From Atopobiaceae bacterium (GTDB lineage: Bacteria > Actinomycetota > Coriobacteriia > Coriobacteriales > Atopobiaceae), in the NCBI GenBank assembly GCA_017460265.1, contig JAFUBJ010000090.1, positions 1-6,987 on the forward strand: a stretch of DNA of 6,987 nucleotides. The letters run 5' to 3'. The position numbers were made by a program, and so were the translations under genes. Shown piece after piece: positions 1 to 5,749 of this stretch; the stretch's first letter is position 1, and each line of letters opens with the position of its first letter. The notes beneath the pieces are model-generated. The model saw nothing but the letters and a program-made list of their open reading frames with translations. It did no database searches and was not told where the DNA came from.

Positions 1-5
1 ACCCC

Positions 6-860
6 ATGGCGATACTTGACGCACTTGCCGCAGCCAAGGGCTTTACCGACACCGAGCGCACGCTTGCCGCATATGTGCTCACGCACGCGGATGAGGTGGT
101 CCGCATGCGTCTGGCCACGCTGGCAAAGGAAAGCCACACCTCCAACGCAACCGTTGTGCGCCTCTGCAAGAAGGTGGGGTCGGCGGGCTACAGCGAGTTT
201 CGTGTAGACCTGAGCCAAGACATGGAGCGTCGACGCAACAACGTGTCGCGCATCGACGCCAACGCGCCCATTCTGGAAAACCAGGGCGCACCGGTCATCA
301 TGAGTTCCATCGCTACGCTGACTCGCGAGGCCATCAACGACTGCTATGCGTTTGTTCAGAACGAATCGATTGAAAGAGCCGCCGAACTCATCTCTGGCGC
401 ACGCCACGTGATCACTTACGCCATAGGTGATACCTATCTCACCACCGAGGCGTTTTCCAACCTGATGGCCAAGATCGGCATCACTTGCATTTCGGCCTTC
501 AACAACGCCGACGTGACCACCATGACCAACATCGCTCATCCCGATGACGTGGGGCTGTTTGTCTCGTACAGCGGAAACCTTGCCTATGACCTGGGCTTAC
601 AGCGAGACGCACTGCGCCGGAGGCACTGCAAGACGATTGTCGTCACCGCCAACGACGAGCTTGCCGGAGGCGTAGCGGGCTTTGACTGCGCCGTTTTGGT
701 GCCCTGCCGCGAAAGCACCAATGGCCGTGAGAAGGTCGCGACGTTCTATAGTCAGACGTGCATGCGTTACGTGCTGGAATGCATCTATGGTGTCGTGTTT
801 GCGCAGAGCTACCAGTCAAGCAAGCGGCACAAGACCCTGGCGGAGCACGTCAGAAACTAG
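6..860 (+). CDS. RpiR/MurR-family transcriptional regulator (HTH + SIS)
   Basis: Predicted cytoplasmic DNA-binding regulator of 284 aa, a normal length for the RpiR family. Residues 1-77 form the N-terminal helix-turn-helix domain: the TDTERTLAAYVLTHADEVV stretch, then a recognition segment at 46-69 (SNATVVRLCKKVG, with the family's ATVVR-C-K-G pattern). Residues 131-235 form a sugar-isomerase (SIS) domain, with the phosphosugar-loop-like SYSG at 187-190 and strands at VITYAIGD and TIVVTAN. Family members usually sense a sugar phosphate and control nearby sugar catabolic or transport genes; the effector here is unknown. The ATG at 6 puts the HTH at its usual distance from the N-terminus, so the gene is probably complete, but any ribosome binding site lies almost wholly outside the window. 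The gene converges on the CMD-family gene, with a hairpin starting 12 nt after its stop. It could control the oxidoreductase or transporter to the right, but nothing in the sequence proves it. Confidence 0.93.
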   Translation: MAILDALAAAKGFTDTERTLAAYVLTHADEVVRMRLATLAKESHTSNATVVRLCKKVGSAGYSEFRVDLSQDMERRRNNVSRIDANAPILENQGAPVIMSSIATLTREAINDCYAFVQNESIERAAELISGARHVITYAIGDTYLTTEAFSNLMAKIGITCISAFNNADVTTMTNIAHPDDVGLFVSYSGNLAYDLGLQRDALRRRHCKTIVVTANDELAGGVAGFDCAVLVPCRESTNGREKVATFYSQTCMRYVLECIYGVVFAQSYQSSKRHKTLAEHVRN

Positions 861-872
861 GACGAGAAGGAA

Positions 873-905
873 GAGGGCTGACTACATTTGCCGTAGTCAG
901 CCCTC
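873..905. terminator. Hairpin terminator between convergent genes
   Basis: A perfect 13-bp stem (GAGGGCTGACTAC at 873-885 with its complement at 893-905) encloses a 7-nt loop. It sits between two convergent stops, 12 nt after the regulator and 22 nt beyond the CMD-gene stop. Read on the minus strand the stem is followed by a pyrimidine tract (TTCCTTCTC), so it fits best as the terminator of the minus-strand gene. On the plus strand no T-run follows, so termination there would be weaker or of another type. Confidence 0.78.
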
Positions 906-927
906 CAAAAGACGCAAAACTCCCCCG

Positions 928-1704
928 CTACTCCTTGGCGCCGGTGACCTCCTCGACCACGGCCATGGCGTTCAGGCTGCGCGGATAGCCAATGAACGGC
1001 ACGTTGTTGCTCACGACCTTAATCAGGAACTCGCGGTCGTTGCCGCACTGCACGTTGCCCGCGGTATGCGAGCGGAGCTGCGCCTCGCAGCCGCCCTGCG
1101 CCGCAATGTAGCAGAAGGTCATCAGCTCGCGCTCGGGAATGGTCAGGCCCTCGCGGGTGTACCAGTCGCCAAAGCAGTTGCGCACGAGCCACTCGTTGAT
1201 CCAGGGATAGTCGGCGTTGCCGCGGTCCTTGAAGCCGTGCATGTGCTCGCCAAAGCAGGCAACCTGCGCGGCCTCGCCACCCTCGTAGCGGCTCTCCTTG
1301 TCGGCCGTGGTGGTCGCGTGAGACTCAAGCGGCAGCTCAATGCCGCGCAGCTCAAAGATCTCGTTGGTCACCTTGAGGAAGGGGAACACGCGGGCAATGC
1401 CCAAGTACGCGGCCGCCTGGTAGACAATCTCCTTCACGGTTTCGGGCTCGACGCCCATGTTGAGTGCGGCCGGCAGCAGCGCACGAAACTCGTCGATGCC
1501 CTGGCAGCCCAGACAGGTGGCCAGCCAGCACATGAAGCGCGTGCGGTCGGGCAGGTCAATCTCTGACGCAACTTCGCCGAAGGCAAAGTTGGCAAAGCGC
1601 TCAACAAACTCGGGGTCAGTGCGCTGCAGGTCGGAGGCATAGGTGGGAAGCATGCGACCACGGAAGTCGCGGGCCTCGTCGGACAGTTGCGGTACGTAAG
1701 ACAT
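928..1704 (-). CDS. Carboxymuconolactone decarboxylase (CMD)-family protein, two tandem domains
   Basis: 258-aa cytoplasmic protein of the two-domain CMD/AhpD-like superfamily. The first CMD repeat spans about residues 50-117 (RTRFMCWLATCLGCQGIDEF, then AALNMGVEPETVKEIVYQAA and the Y-G-ARVFPFL helix). The second spans about 188-253 (ERELMTFCYIAAQGGCEAQL, RSHTAGNVQCGN, PFIGYPRSLNAM). The second repeat keeps the Cys-206 and His-213 region typical of the fold. Family members are decarboxylases, peroxidase-like thiol proteins or uncharacterised enzymes, so the reaction here is not assigned. The start at 1704 is chosen over longer upstream readings because AGAGGA at 1711-1716 lies 6 nt ahead of it, the family N-terminus begins here, and a promoter lies just upstream. 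The gene is probably monocistronic: it has its own promoter, converges on the regulator gene, and ends at a hairpin. Confidence 0.92.
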   Translation of the reverse strand: MSYVPQLSDEARDFRGRMLPTYASDLQRTDPEFVERFANFAFGEVASEIDLPDRTRFMCWLATCLGCQGIDEFRALLPAALNMGVEPETVKEIVYQAAAYLGIARVFPFLKVTNEIFELRGIELPLESHATTTADKESRYEGGEAAQVACFGEHMHGFKDRGNADYPWINEWLVRNCFGDWYTREGLTIPERELMTFCYIAAQGGCEAQLRSHTAGNVQCGNDREFLIKVVSNNVPFIGYPRSLNAMAVVEEVTGAKE

Positions 1705-1737
1705 GAGTGTTCCTCTCGACGTCGTTTCCATGGCTCT

Positions 1738-1767
1738 ATTGTACGGGCTGCGCACCGCAGCTTCCAA
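1738..1767 (-). promoter_or_regulatory. Predicted sigma-70-type promoter of the CMD-family gene
   Basis: On the minus strand the -35 box is TTGGAA (1762-1767) and the -10 box is TACAAT (1738-1743), separated by 18 bp. They match the consensus at 4/6 and 5/6 positions. The predicted start of transcription is near 1731, giving a leader of about 27 nt with the ribosome binding site AGAGGA at 1711-1716. Confidence 0.62.
1747..1761. promoter_or_regulatory. Candidate operator: inverted repeat inside promoter spacer
   Basis: GCTGCG-CAC-CGCAGC is a perfect 6-bp inverted repeat with a 3-bp centre. It lies wholly within the 18-bp spacer between the predicted -35 and -10 boxes of the CMD gene. A dimeric repressor bound here would block RNA polymerase. 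The regulator is unknown. The palindrome is short and could be chance in GC-rich DNA. Confidence 0.38.
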
Positions 1768-1898
1768 TCGATTGTGGTTGTGGTTGCCATGCAGACCATG
1801 CATCGCGCAGCCACCCCAAAGTTGAGCACACACACGAACACCTTTTCTCGCGTCATCTCCCCCACAGGTGGGTGCATATTTTGAGAATCAGAGATTGT

Positions 1899-1925
1899 CG
1901 GCATGGTATTTGCCTTTGTGCAACA
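1899..1925 (+). repeat. 27-bp repeat, copy 1 (direct)
   Basis: Begins CGGCATGGTATTTG and ends TGCAACA. Identical over all 27 bases to the reverse complement of 2063-2089, and 24/27 identical to 1949-1975. Confidence 0.9.
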
Positions 1926-1948
1926 AATCGATGTGTCCCACGCTGCTT

Positions 1949-1975
1949 CGGCATGGTATTTGTTTTTCTGCAACA
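1949..1975 (+). repeat. 27-bp repeat, copy 2 (direct, diverged)
   Basis: Starts exactly 50 bp after copy 1. It differs from copy 1 at three positions in the middle (CC to TT and one G to C). The first 14 bases (CGGCATGGTATTTG) and the last 7 (TGCAACA) are conserved. Confidence 0.88.
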
Positions 1976-2062
1976 CGTTTTGATAGTTGAGCGAACCGAC
2001 GGGTACTTTTCGCGTTGCAGGATATTGATATAGATGCCGTTTTTGGTGCCACGCGGAACTCC

Positions 2063-2089
2063 TGTTGCACAAAGGCAAATACCATGCCG
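2063..2089 (-). repeat. 27-bp repeat, copy 3 (inverted)
   Basis: Exact reverse complement of copy 1 (TGTTGCACAAAGG at the left end, ACCATGCCG at the right end). It closes the 191-bp unit and can pair with either copy 1 or, less perfectly, copy 2. Confidence 0.9.
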
Positions 2090-2174
2090 CCTTTTCCCTG
2101 ATGTCCCAATACCTCGCACCATAGACTCCTTCCAAGGAACTCCAAGCGGGCTGAACCATCCTTTCAGCGCCGCA

Positions 2175-2234
2175 CGGAGCAAAAGCCATCCGTCCTGAAA
2201 CTCGCTTCCAGTTGGCTTTGCGCGGAGCAATAGC
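2175..2234. repeat. Direct and inverted repeats upstream of the oxidoreductase gene
   Basis: CGGAGCAAAAGC (2175-2186) and CGGAGCAATAGC (2223-2234) are direct repeats, 11/12 identical and 48 bp apart. Between them GCAAAAGCCA (2179-2188) can pair imperfectly with TGGCTTTGC (2213-2221). These could be regulator sites or leader structure; the role is unknown. Confidence 0.4.
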
Positions 2235-2254
2235 GGCAACGCATGCTGCTAGGC

Positions 2255-2260
2255 TATAAA
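2255..2260 (+). promoter_or_regulatory. Possible -10 box for the oxidoreductase gene
   Basis: TATAAA stands out in GC-rich surroundings about 34 bp before the ATG. No good -35 hexamer is found 16-18 bp upstream, so either an activator is needed or the call is wrong. The ribosome binding site AGGAG (2284-2288) sits 5 nt before the start codon. Confidence 0.33.
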
Positions 2261-2293
2261 TCGTAGACGACCACCCAGAGATTAGGAGCACCC

Positions 2294-3337
2294 ATGGCAG
2301 ACCGTATCCTCAACATTGGCTTCATTGGCAACGGCAAGGGCTCTAACCGCTACCACGCGCCCTTCTCGCTGGCCCTGCCCGAGAAGTTCCGCATCAAGAC
2401 CATCCAGGCGCGCCATCTGGGCGGTCCGTGGCCAGAGATTCCCGGAGTGGAATACACCACCGACATGGCAGCCATGCTCGCCGATCCCGAGATTGACATC
2501 GTGGAGATCAGCACTCCCCACAGCACCCACTACTCCCTGACCAAGGCCGCTCTCGAGGCGGGCAAGCACGTGGTCTGCGACAAGGCCTTTGTGGGCACCG
2601 TGGCCGAGGCCCAGGAGCTCTATGACCTGGCAGCTGCCAAGGGCGTCACGGTCCAGTGCTATCAGAACCGCCGCTTTGACTCCGACCTGGTCACGGCCAA
2701 AAAGGTCGTGGAGTCTGGCAAGCTGGGGAAGGTCTTTGAGGTCGTGACTCACTACGACTACTGGCGCGAGGAGTACCTGCGCTACGCCCAGGAGGGCCCC
2801 TTCGACCGCCTGATGGGCATCTGCTACGGACATGCCTGTCACAGCGTCGACCAGCTCATTTCTTGGTTTGGCGTACCCGACCGCTGGCACACCGAGACCC
2901 GCCAGCTCTTTGGTGAGGGCCACCCCGAGACCTTCTATGACTTCGACCTTTACTACGACGAGCTGGGCATCAAGGCCACGGCCGCGTCCAACTACCACGC
3001 CGCCATTCAGCGCCCGAGCTTTGAGGTCTATGGCACGCGCGGCACCTTCATCAAGGTCGAGAAGGACCAGCAGGAGCGCGACCTCAAGAAGTTCTACCTG
3101 CCTGCGGGACACCCCGACTTTGGTCTGGACACGCCCGAGCAGTGGGGCACGCTGCGCTACTACGACGACAACGGCACCATGCACGAGGAGCGCGTCGAGA
3201 CCGTGCGCAGCACCTATTCCGGCTTCTACGAGGCGCTGTACGAGACGGTCGCCCACGGAGCGCCGCAGCTTGTGAAGCCCGAGGAGACCATCGCTCAGCT
3301 GCGCATTCTTGAGGAGGCCACGGACGGCCTGAAGTAG
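2294..3337 (+). CDS. Gfo/Idh/MocA-family NAD(P)-dependent oxidoreductase (YhhX-like)
   Basis: 347-aa cytoplasmic dehydrogenase, full length for the family. An N-terminal Rossmann fold (about 1-120) carries the nucleotide-binding stretch GFIGNGKGSNRYHAPF at 9-24 and the EISTPHSTHY strand-loop at 71-80. The C-terminal alpha/beta domain (about 125-340) has the QNRRFDSD motif and the conserved active-site-type histidine in ACHSVDQ (His-183). The pattern GKGSNRYH, QNRRFDSD and HGAP closely resembles E. coli YhhX, whose substrate is not firmly established; related enzymes oxidise or reduce sugars, inositols or their derivatives. The family's EKP motif reads CDKA here (95-98): the lysine (Lys-97) is kept but the Glu and Pro are replaced. 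The ATG at 2294 has AGGAG 5 nt upstream. The gene is divergent from the CMD gene and 111 bp upstream of the ABC transporter on the same strand. The exact substrate is not assigned. Confidence 0.93.
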   Translation: MADRILNIGFIGNGKGSNRYHAPFSLALPEKFRIKTIQARHLGGPWPEIPGVEYTTDMAAMLADPEIDIVEISTPHSTHYSLTKAALEAGKHVVCDKAFVGTVAEAQELYDLAAAKGVTVQCYQNRRFDSDLVTAKKVVESGKLGKVFEVVTHYDYWREEYLRYAQEGPFDRLMGICYGHACHSVDQLISWFGVPDRWHTETRQLFGEGHPETFYDFDLYYDELGIKATAASNYHAAIQRPSFEVYGTRGTFIKVEKDQQERDLKKFYLPAGHPDFGLDTPEQWGTLRYYDDNGTMHEERVETVRSTYSGFYEALYETVAHGAPQLVKPEETIAQLRILEEATDGLK

Positions 3338-3362
3338 CAACTACACATCGGTTTCTTTGGCT

Positions 3363-3398
3363 TCCACGGCGCGGGGCGGGACAGCCCCGCGCCGTGGA
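3363..3398 (+). terminator. GC-rich hairpin between oxidoreductase and transporter genes
   Basis: A 15-bp perfect stem (3363-3377 with 3384-3398, core CCACGGCGCGGGGC) encloses a 6-nt loop, 25 nt after the oxidoreductase stop. It would be very stable, but no T-run follows on either strand. It is therefore not a textbook intrinsic terminator. It may end or attenuate the upstream transcript, or protect its 3' end. Confidence 0.5.
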
Positions 3399-3448
3399 GC
3401 TCTATGGTGATACCATTCCACGTGACCATCCATACCAGAGGGGATCAC

Positions 3449-5746
3449 ATGGACAGGGCAAAGCGAACCGACCTGATCATTGTCATTGTGCTTGCGGCGC
3501 TTGTCGCGGCCCTTGTACTGCATCTTGTGGCGGGCGGTCAGCAAAAGGCCTCCTCCCCCACCACCACGGCAGCCGAGGTCACTTACCAGGACTACGACGG
3601 CAAGACCATTGGCATCCTGACGGGCACCAACATGGAGGCGGAGAGCTTCAAGCACTTCCCCAACAGCGAATACCTGTACTTTGACGGCTATCCCAACATG
3701 AACGCGGCGCTCGAAAACGGCGTCATCGACGCCTACCTGGGAGACGAGCCGGCGCTCAAGAGCATCCATGCCCAGCAGCCGCAGATTGACTACATCAAGG
3801 AGCGGCTCACCAACAACCGATATTCCTTTGCATTCAGAAAGGACGACCCGCGCGAGAAGGAACTCTGCGACCAGTTCAACGAGTTCCTGCGCAAGATCAA
3901 GGCGGACGGCACCTACGACGAGATAGACGCCACCTGGTTTGGCACGGACGAGAGCAAGAAGGTCGTCAGTTTGGATGGCCTGACTGGTGAGAACGGCACC
4001 ATTCACGTGGTCACCACCTCCACCGACGAACCCTTCTCGTACATCAAGGACGGCCAGCACGTGGGATACGACATTGACGTGGCCGTGCGCTTCTGCCGCG
4101 AGAACGGCTACGCCATCGAGATTGGCGACGTTGACTTTCAGGCGCGCATCCCCGCGCTCGCGTCGGGGCAGTACGAGTTCACCACCACCATGAACGTAAC
4201 GCCCGAGCGCGAGGAGGCCGTGCTCTTCTCCGAGCCGGTGAGCGAGGGCGGCATCGTGGTGGCGGTGCGTTCGGAGGACCTTGCGGGAACTGCACAGGTG
4301 GCCGCGCAGCCCTCCTCCTTTGACGGAAAGCGCGCCGGCGTCATCACCGGGTCGTTCCACGACAGCGTCGTGGAGGAGTGTCTGCCGCAGTCCTCCATCG
4401 CTAACTACGATTCGTACACCGACCTCATGGAGGCGCTGAACTCGGAAAAGATCGACTATTTCCTTGCCAGCACCGAGGTTGCCGGCAGCCTGATGGAATC
4501 AAACCCCAACATCGTGGCGCTCCCCGACCCCGTGAAGTCCCTCGACATTGGCGCGATGTTTGCCAAGACGCCTAAGGGTGCTGAGCTCAAGGCCCAGATG
4601 GACGAGTTCATTGTCAGAATGAAGGCCGACGGGACGCTCGATACGATCTACGAGTACTGGAACGACCCCGCCTCCGCGTCCACGCCCGTTGACATGAGCG
4701 GCCTCACCGGCGAGAACGGTACGCTGCGTTTTGCCACGAGCGGCACCAAGGTTCCCGTGTCGTTCCAGGTGGGTGACCAGATTGCGGGAACCGACCCCGA
4801 CATTGCCGTGCGCTTCTGCCGCGCGTACGGCTACGGCATTGACGTTTCGGTCGTGAACACCGCCGGCATCATCCCCGGCATCACGACTGGCATCTATGAC
4901 TTCTCCCTGTCTGACATGGTCATCACGCCCGAGCGCCAGGAGAGCGTGAACTTCTCGGAGCCGTACCACGCAACCGACATGCTGCTGGTATGCCGCAAGA
5001 CCGATGCGGGTGTGACGGCAGACGATTCCCCCCAAGATGAGCTGGGCCTTATTGATGGCCTTGCCCTCAGCTTCGAGAAGAACTTCGTCCGCGAGGGCCG
5101 CTGGAAGCTGATTGTCCAGGGCGTGGGCACAACATGCCTCATCACGTCGCTCTCTGTGCTCTTTGGTAGCGCGCTGGCGTTTGGCGTCTGCATGCTCCGC
5201 CGCACGGGAAGCCGCCTGGCAAACCTGCTGGCTGACATCTACGTGCGGCTGCTTCAGGGCACGCCGACGGTCGTCTTGCTCATGATCTTGTACTACGTGG
5301 TGTTTGGCCGCACGGGCATGCCGGCCGTGTGGGTGGCCATCATTGGGTTCACGCTCAACTTTGGCGCCTATGGGTCCGAGATCATGCGCTCCGGCATCGA
5401 AAGCGTCAACGCCGGCCAGCGCGAGGCGGCGCTGGCACTGGGATACACCGAGCACCAGGCATTCTTTGACTTCATCTTCCCGCAGGCGGCGGTGCGCTTC
5501 TTGCCGGTGCTGCGCGGCGAGGCCGTGTCGCTGCTTAAGAGCACCTCAATCGTGGGATACATTGCCATCCAGGACATCACCAAGATGAGCGACATCATCC
5601 GCAGCCGCACCTACGAGGCGTTCTTCCCGCTAATTGTGACCGCGGTCATCTACTTTGTGCTTGCGTGGCTGATTGCGCTTTTGACCAAAGCGCTGCTGGC
5701 GCACATCGATCCGAGGCAAACCGCCAGGCAGAAGAGGGAGGCGTAG
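3449..5746 (+). CDS. Amino-acid-type ABC importer: permuted tandem substrate-binding domains fused to permease
   Basis: 765-aa membrane protein of the polar amino acid (PAAT/GlnP-like) ABC uptake family. A signal anchor at 8-27 has no lipobox Cys. Two repeats of substrate-binding type 3 modules follow: unit A at 49-277 (DGKTIGILTGT; KADGTYDEI; GLTGENGT; TPER) and unit B at 291-518 (DGKRAGVITGS; KADGTLDTI; GLTGENGT; TPER). Each unit runs lobe 2 then lobe 1, so the whole reads half, full, half. The permease at about 552-750 has five probable membrane helices and the EAA loop ESVNAGQREAALALGYTEHQ at 651-670, with FPQA just after, which docks the ATPase. By analogy to GlnH, Arg-254 and Arg-496 match the ligand carboxylate contact and Asp-99 the ammonium contact; unit B has Ser-341 in place of that Asp. 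The start at 3449 is preferred over an ATG at 3404 because GAGGGG (3438-3443) precedes it and the signal anchor begins here. The ATPase gene follows after 3 nt. The substrate is unknown, probably an amino acid or similar small polar compound. Confidence 0.93.
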   Translation: MDRAKRTDLIIVIVLAALVAALVLHLVAGGQQKASSPTTTAAEVTYQDYDGKTIGILTGTNMEAESFKHFPNSEYLYFDGYPNMNAALENGVIDAYLGDEPALKSIHAQQPQIDYIKERLTNNRYSFAFRKDDPREKELCDQFNEFLRKIKADGTYDEIDATWFGTDESKKVVSLDGLTGENGTIHVVTTSTDEPFSYIKDGQHVGYDIDVAVRFCRENGYAIEIGDVDFQARIPALASGQYEFTTTMNVTPEREEAVLFSEPVSEGGIVVAVRSEDLAGTAQVAAQPSSFDGKRAGVITGSFHDSVVEECLPQSSIANYDSYTDLMEALNSEKIDYFLASTEVAGSLMESNPNIVALPDPVKSLDIGAMFAKTPKGAELKAQMDEFIVRMKADGTLDTIYEYWNDPASASTPVDMSGLTGENGTLRFATSGTKVPVSFQVGDQIAGTDPDIAVRFCRAYGYGIDVSVVNTAGIIPGITTGIYDFSLSDMVITPERQESVNFSEPYHATDMLLVCRKTDAGVTADDSPQDELGLIDGLALSFEKNFVREGRWKLIVQGVGTTCLITSLSVLFGSALAFGVCMLRRTGSRLANLLADIYVRLLQGTPTVVLLMILYYVVFGRTGMPAVWVAIIGFTLNFGAYGSEIMRSGIESVNAGQREAALALGYTEHQAFFDFIFPQAAVRFLPVLRGEAVSLLKSTSIVGYIAIQDITKMSDIIRSRTYEAFFPLIVTAVIYFVLAWLIALLTKALLAHIDPRQTARQKREA

Positions 5747-5749
5747 AGC

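Larger units (their letters stand above)
1899..2089. repeat. 191-bp unit bounded by 27-bp perfect inverted repeats (MITE-like or structured repeat)
   Basis: The two ends are exact reverse complements over 27 bp (1899-1925 and 2063-2089), and a third related copy lies inside at 1949-1975. The interior is AT-richer than the neighbouring genes. The arrangement resembles a small non-autonomous mobile element or a dispersed intergenic repeat. No clear target-site duplication is seen at the edges (flanks TTGT on the left, CCTT on the right), and no transposase is nearby. As RNA the ends could form a 27-bp stem around a 137-nt loop. Mobility is inferred; the repeat geometry is directly visible. Confidence 0.6.
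1768..2293. other. Long intergenic region between divergent genes
   Basis: No convincing gene is seen in these roughly 525 bp. Open frames on the minus strand (for example 1853-2239 and 1888-2145) begin with TTG, lack ribosome binding sites, overlap each other and run through the repeats. The region contains the 191-bp inverted-repeat unit at 1899-2089, minor direct and inverted repeats at 2175-2234, and a TATAAA box shortly before the oxidoreductase gene. The section around 1860-2090 is visibly AT-richer than the flanking genes. No tRNA or known riboswitch pattern was recognised. Confidence 0.7.

Noticed and set aside
682..1566. Plus-strand open frame (294 codons) bridging the regulator end and the CMD gene
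   Set aside because: It overlaps the regulator in another frame, runs through the terminator hairpin and then antisense to the CMD gene. No domain is recognisable.
1705..1833. Upstream extension of the CMD-family gene to an earlier start
   Set aside because: The added 43 residues do not resemble the family N-terminus, and they would cover the predicted promoter. The ATG at 1704 has a good ribosome binding site.
1899..1975. Possible CRISPR array from the two direct 27-bp copies
   Set aside because: There are only two direct copies, one diverged at three internal positions, with a third copy inverted and no cas genes. The geometry fits an inverted-repeat element instead.
1853..2239. Minus-strand open frames through the intergenic region (128 and 85 codons)
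   Set aside because: They start at TTG without ribosome binding sites, overlap in different frames and consist partly of translated repeat copies. Kept only as a possible remnant in the findings.
2282..3340. Long open frame on the minus strand (about 352 codons) covering the oxidoreductase gene
   Set aside because: It is the antisense shadow of a clear Gfo/Idh/MocA gene in GC-rich DNA. Its product is low-complexity Leu/Val/Ala/Gly-rich and shows no family motifs.
3404..3448. Earlier ATG at 3404 for the transporter gene
   Set aside because: No ribosome binding site precedes it, it lies inside a small palindrome, and it would put 15 polar residues before the signal anchor. The ATG at 3449 has GAGGGG 5 nt upstream.
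3341..4360. Long minus-strand open frame opposite the transporter gene (a similar one lies at 4499-5455)
   Set aside because: It lies opposite a gene with secure domains, its composition is typical of GC-rich antisense frames, and it has no convincing start signal.
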